Source: Scylla paramamosain (Eukaryota > Arthropoda > Malacostraca > Decapoda > Portunidae). Taken from it: a stretch of DNA of 64,000 bases. Below, piece by piece: positions 63,601 through 64,000 of this stretch (position 1 is its first letter; every line of letters starts with the position of its first letter). The position numbers and the translations under genes were made by a program. The stretch lies in the NCBI RefSeq assembly GCF_035594125.1, contig NC_087151.1, positions 18,107,501-18,171,500 of the forward strand, read 5' to 3'. The notes beneath the pieces are model-generated. The model worked only from the letters and a program-made list of their open reading frames with translations. It was not told the DNA's origin and searched no databases.

Positions 63601-64000
63601 AAAGAACCACAAGGCAAAAAACGCAAAAATTCTTGTATATGGAGAAGTTTCCTAGATACCAAAATGCTGAAACTCATAAATAACACTCTTAATTGAGAAA
63701 CAGAACAACCTTACTAAATGCGTGTATTTTGAGAGGTTTTCACATTCTTAGTTACCAAAAAACCCAAATTGCATGCGAAACCAGCTTTATGTGGGAAAAA
63801 CATGACATTTTCAGAAAAGAGTCTTTTGAGTGTTTTTGAGCGTGATAGGCAATAAAGCACTAAAAAGCAGGGCAATCACATTACATGGGAATAAAACAAA
63901 TTTTTACCAAAAAACTTGCCTTTAAGTGTTTTTGAGCTCCTTATATACCAAAACGCTAAAACGCATGCAAAACACACTTTTTGGAGAAACAGAATAACAT
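57680..64000. repeat. Satellite array: ~93-bp monomers in a ~460-bp higher-order repeat
   Basis: The sequence repeats a degenerate unit built from ACCAAAACGCTAAAACGCAT, CCCTATATGGGGAAAC, ACATTACCAAAAACGTGT and TTTTGAGTGTTTTTGAGC. Five monomer types alternate, told apart by phrases such as CACATTGTTAGGTA, GAGCGTGTTAGGCACC, CTTCTTACGTACC, CTTGTTACGTAGAAAAACG and GTGTATTATGAGTG. The CACATTGTTAGG-type marker recurs at about 59590, 60048, 60467, 60946, 61416, 61870 and 62338, a spacing of 419-479 bases. The array runs to the end of the window. The many 60-100-codon frames inside are periodic by-products, not genes. Confidence 0.9.

Noticed and set aside
57783..63610. Many 60-100-codon frames in the last 6 kb
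   Set aside because: They recur with the satellite period and share a low-complexity MYFECF / NNITKN-type composition; no selection for coding is apparent.
57680..64000. CRISPR array
   Set aside because: Monomers are contiguous, degenerate and about 93 bases with no unique spacers; the context is eukaryotic.

Overview
This window reads as eukaryotic, repeat-dominated DNA. An arthropod, most likely a decapod crustacean, is my inference from three things: long (GA)n, (TG)n and (AT)n microsatellites; scattered degenerate CCTAA/TTAGG tracts, the arthropod telomere unit; and a dense mix of LINE, Ty3/gypsy, Tc1, pogo/Tigger, piggyBac, hAT and PIF/Harbinger-like elements. I see no ordinary cellular gene, rRNA or intact tRNA. 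Every supported coding region belongs to a mobile element or its relic.

Layout. 1-6885: microsatellites, a Tc1/mariner transposase relic (2036-3047), a candidate inverted-repeat element (3713-4444), a 3' fragment of a non-LTR family I call LINE-B (4771-5872) and a Tigger end fragment (5873-6027). 6890-7986: a piggyBac-type element with exact 15-bp terminal repeats and TTAA target duplications. 8880-27365: LINE-B territory. A second LINE-B copy is followed by a third copy that has been split by many insertions. One of these is a nearly pristine Ty3/gypsy element (14071-22674) with almost identical LTRs, a tRNA-Leu primer site, an extra first ORF encoding an SGNH-hydrolase-like protein, then gag, then a pol in the same frame behind a single UGA. 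Two PIF/Harbinger-like MITEs, a foldback element and a jockey-like LINE are also nested there.

29575-39166: what looks like one 9.6-kb DNA transposon. Its inverted ends carry arrays of CACGTG, and between them lie a Transposase_21-like gene with a single dinucleotide frameshift and a three-exon accessory gene whose splice phases all match. Small palindromic insertions sit inside it, including a tRNA-like hairpin and a possible Penelope-type inverted terminal pair. 39487-51211: CR1-like LINE-A copies. One near-full-length copy (40857-about 50720) contains an RTE-like LINE, which contains a jockey-like LINE, which contains a hAT MITE; the same LINE-A copy also holds an 852-bp TIR element. 51220-54981: a decayed hAT (ZBED-like) element with 8-bp target duplications, holding a deleted Tigger element that sits between two (AT)n tracts. 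54990-57525: LINE-D and gypsy relics.

57680-64000 (end): a degenerate satellite of about 93-bp monomers arranged as a five-monomer higher-order repeat of about 460 bp, with hints of a 5.5-kb super-period.

The window is best read as a stratigraphy of mobile elements. The gypsy element with its SGNH ORF, and the two-gene CACGTG-ended transposon, are the most unusual systems in it.
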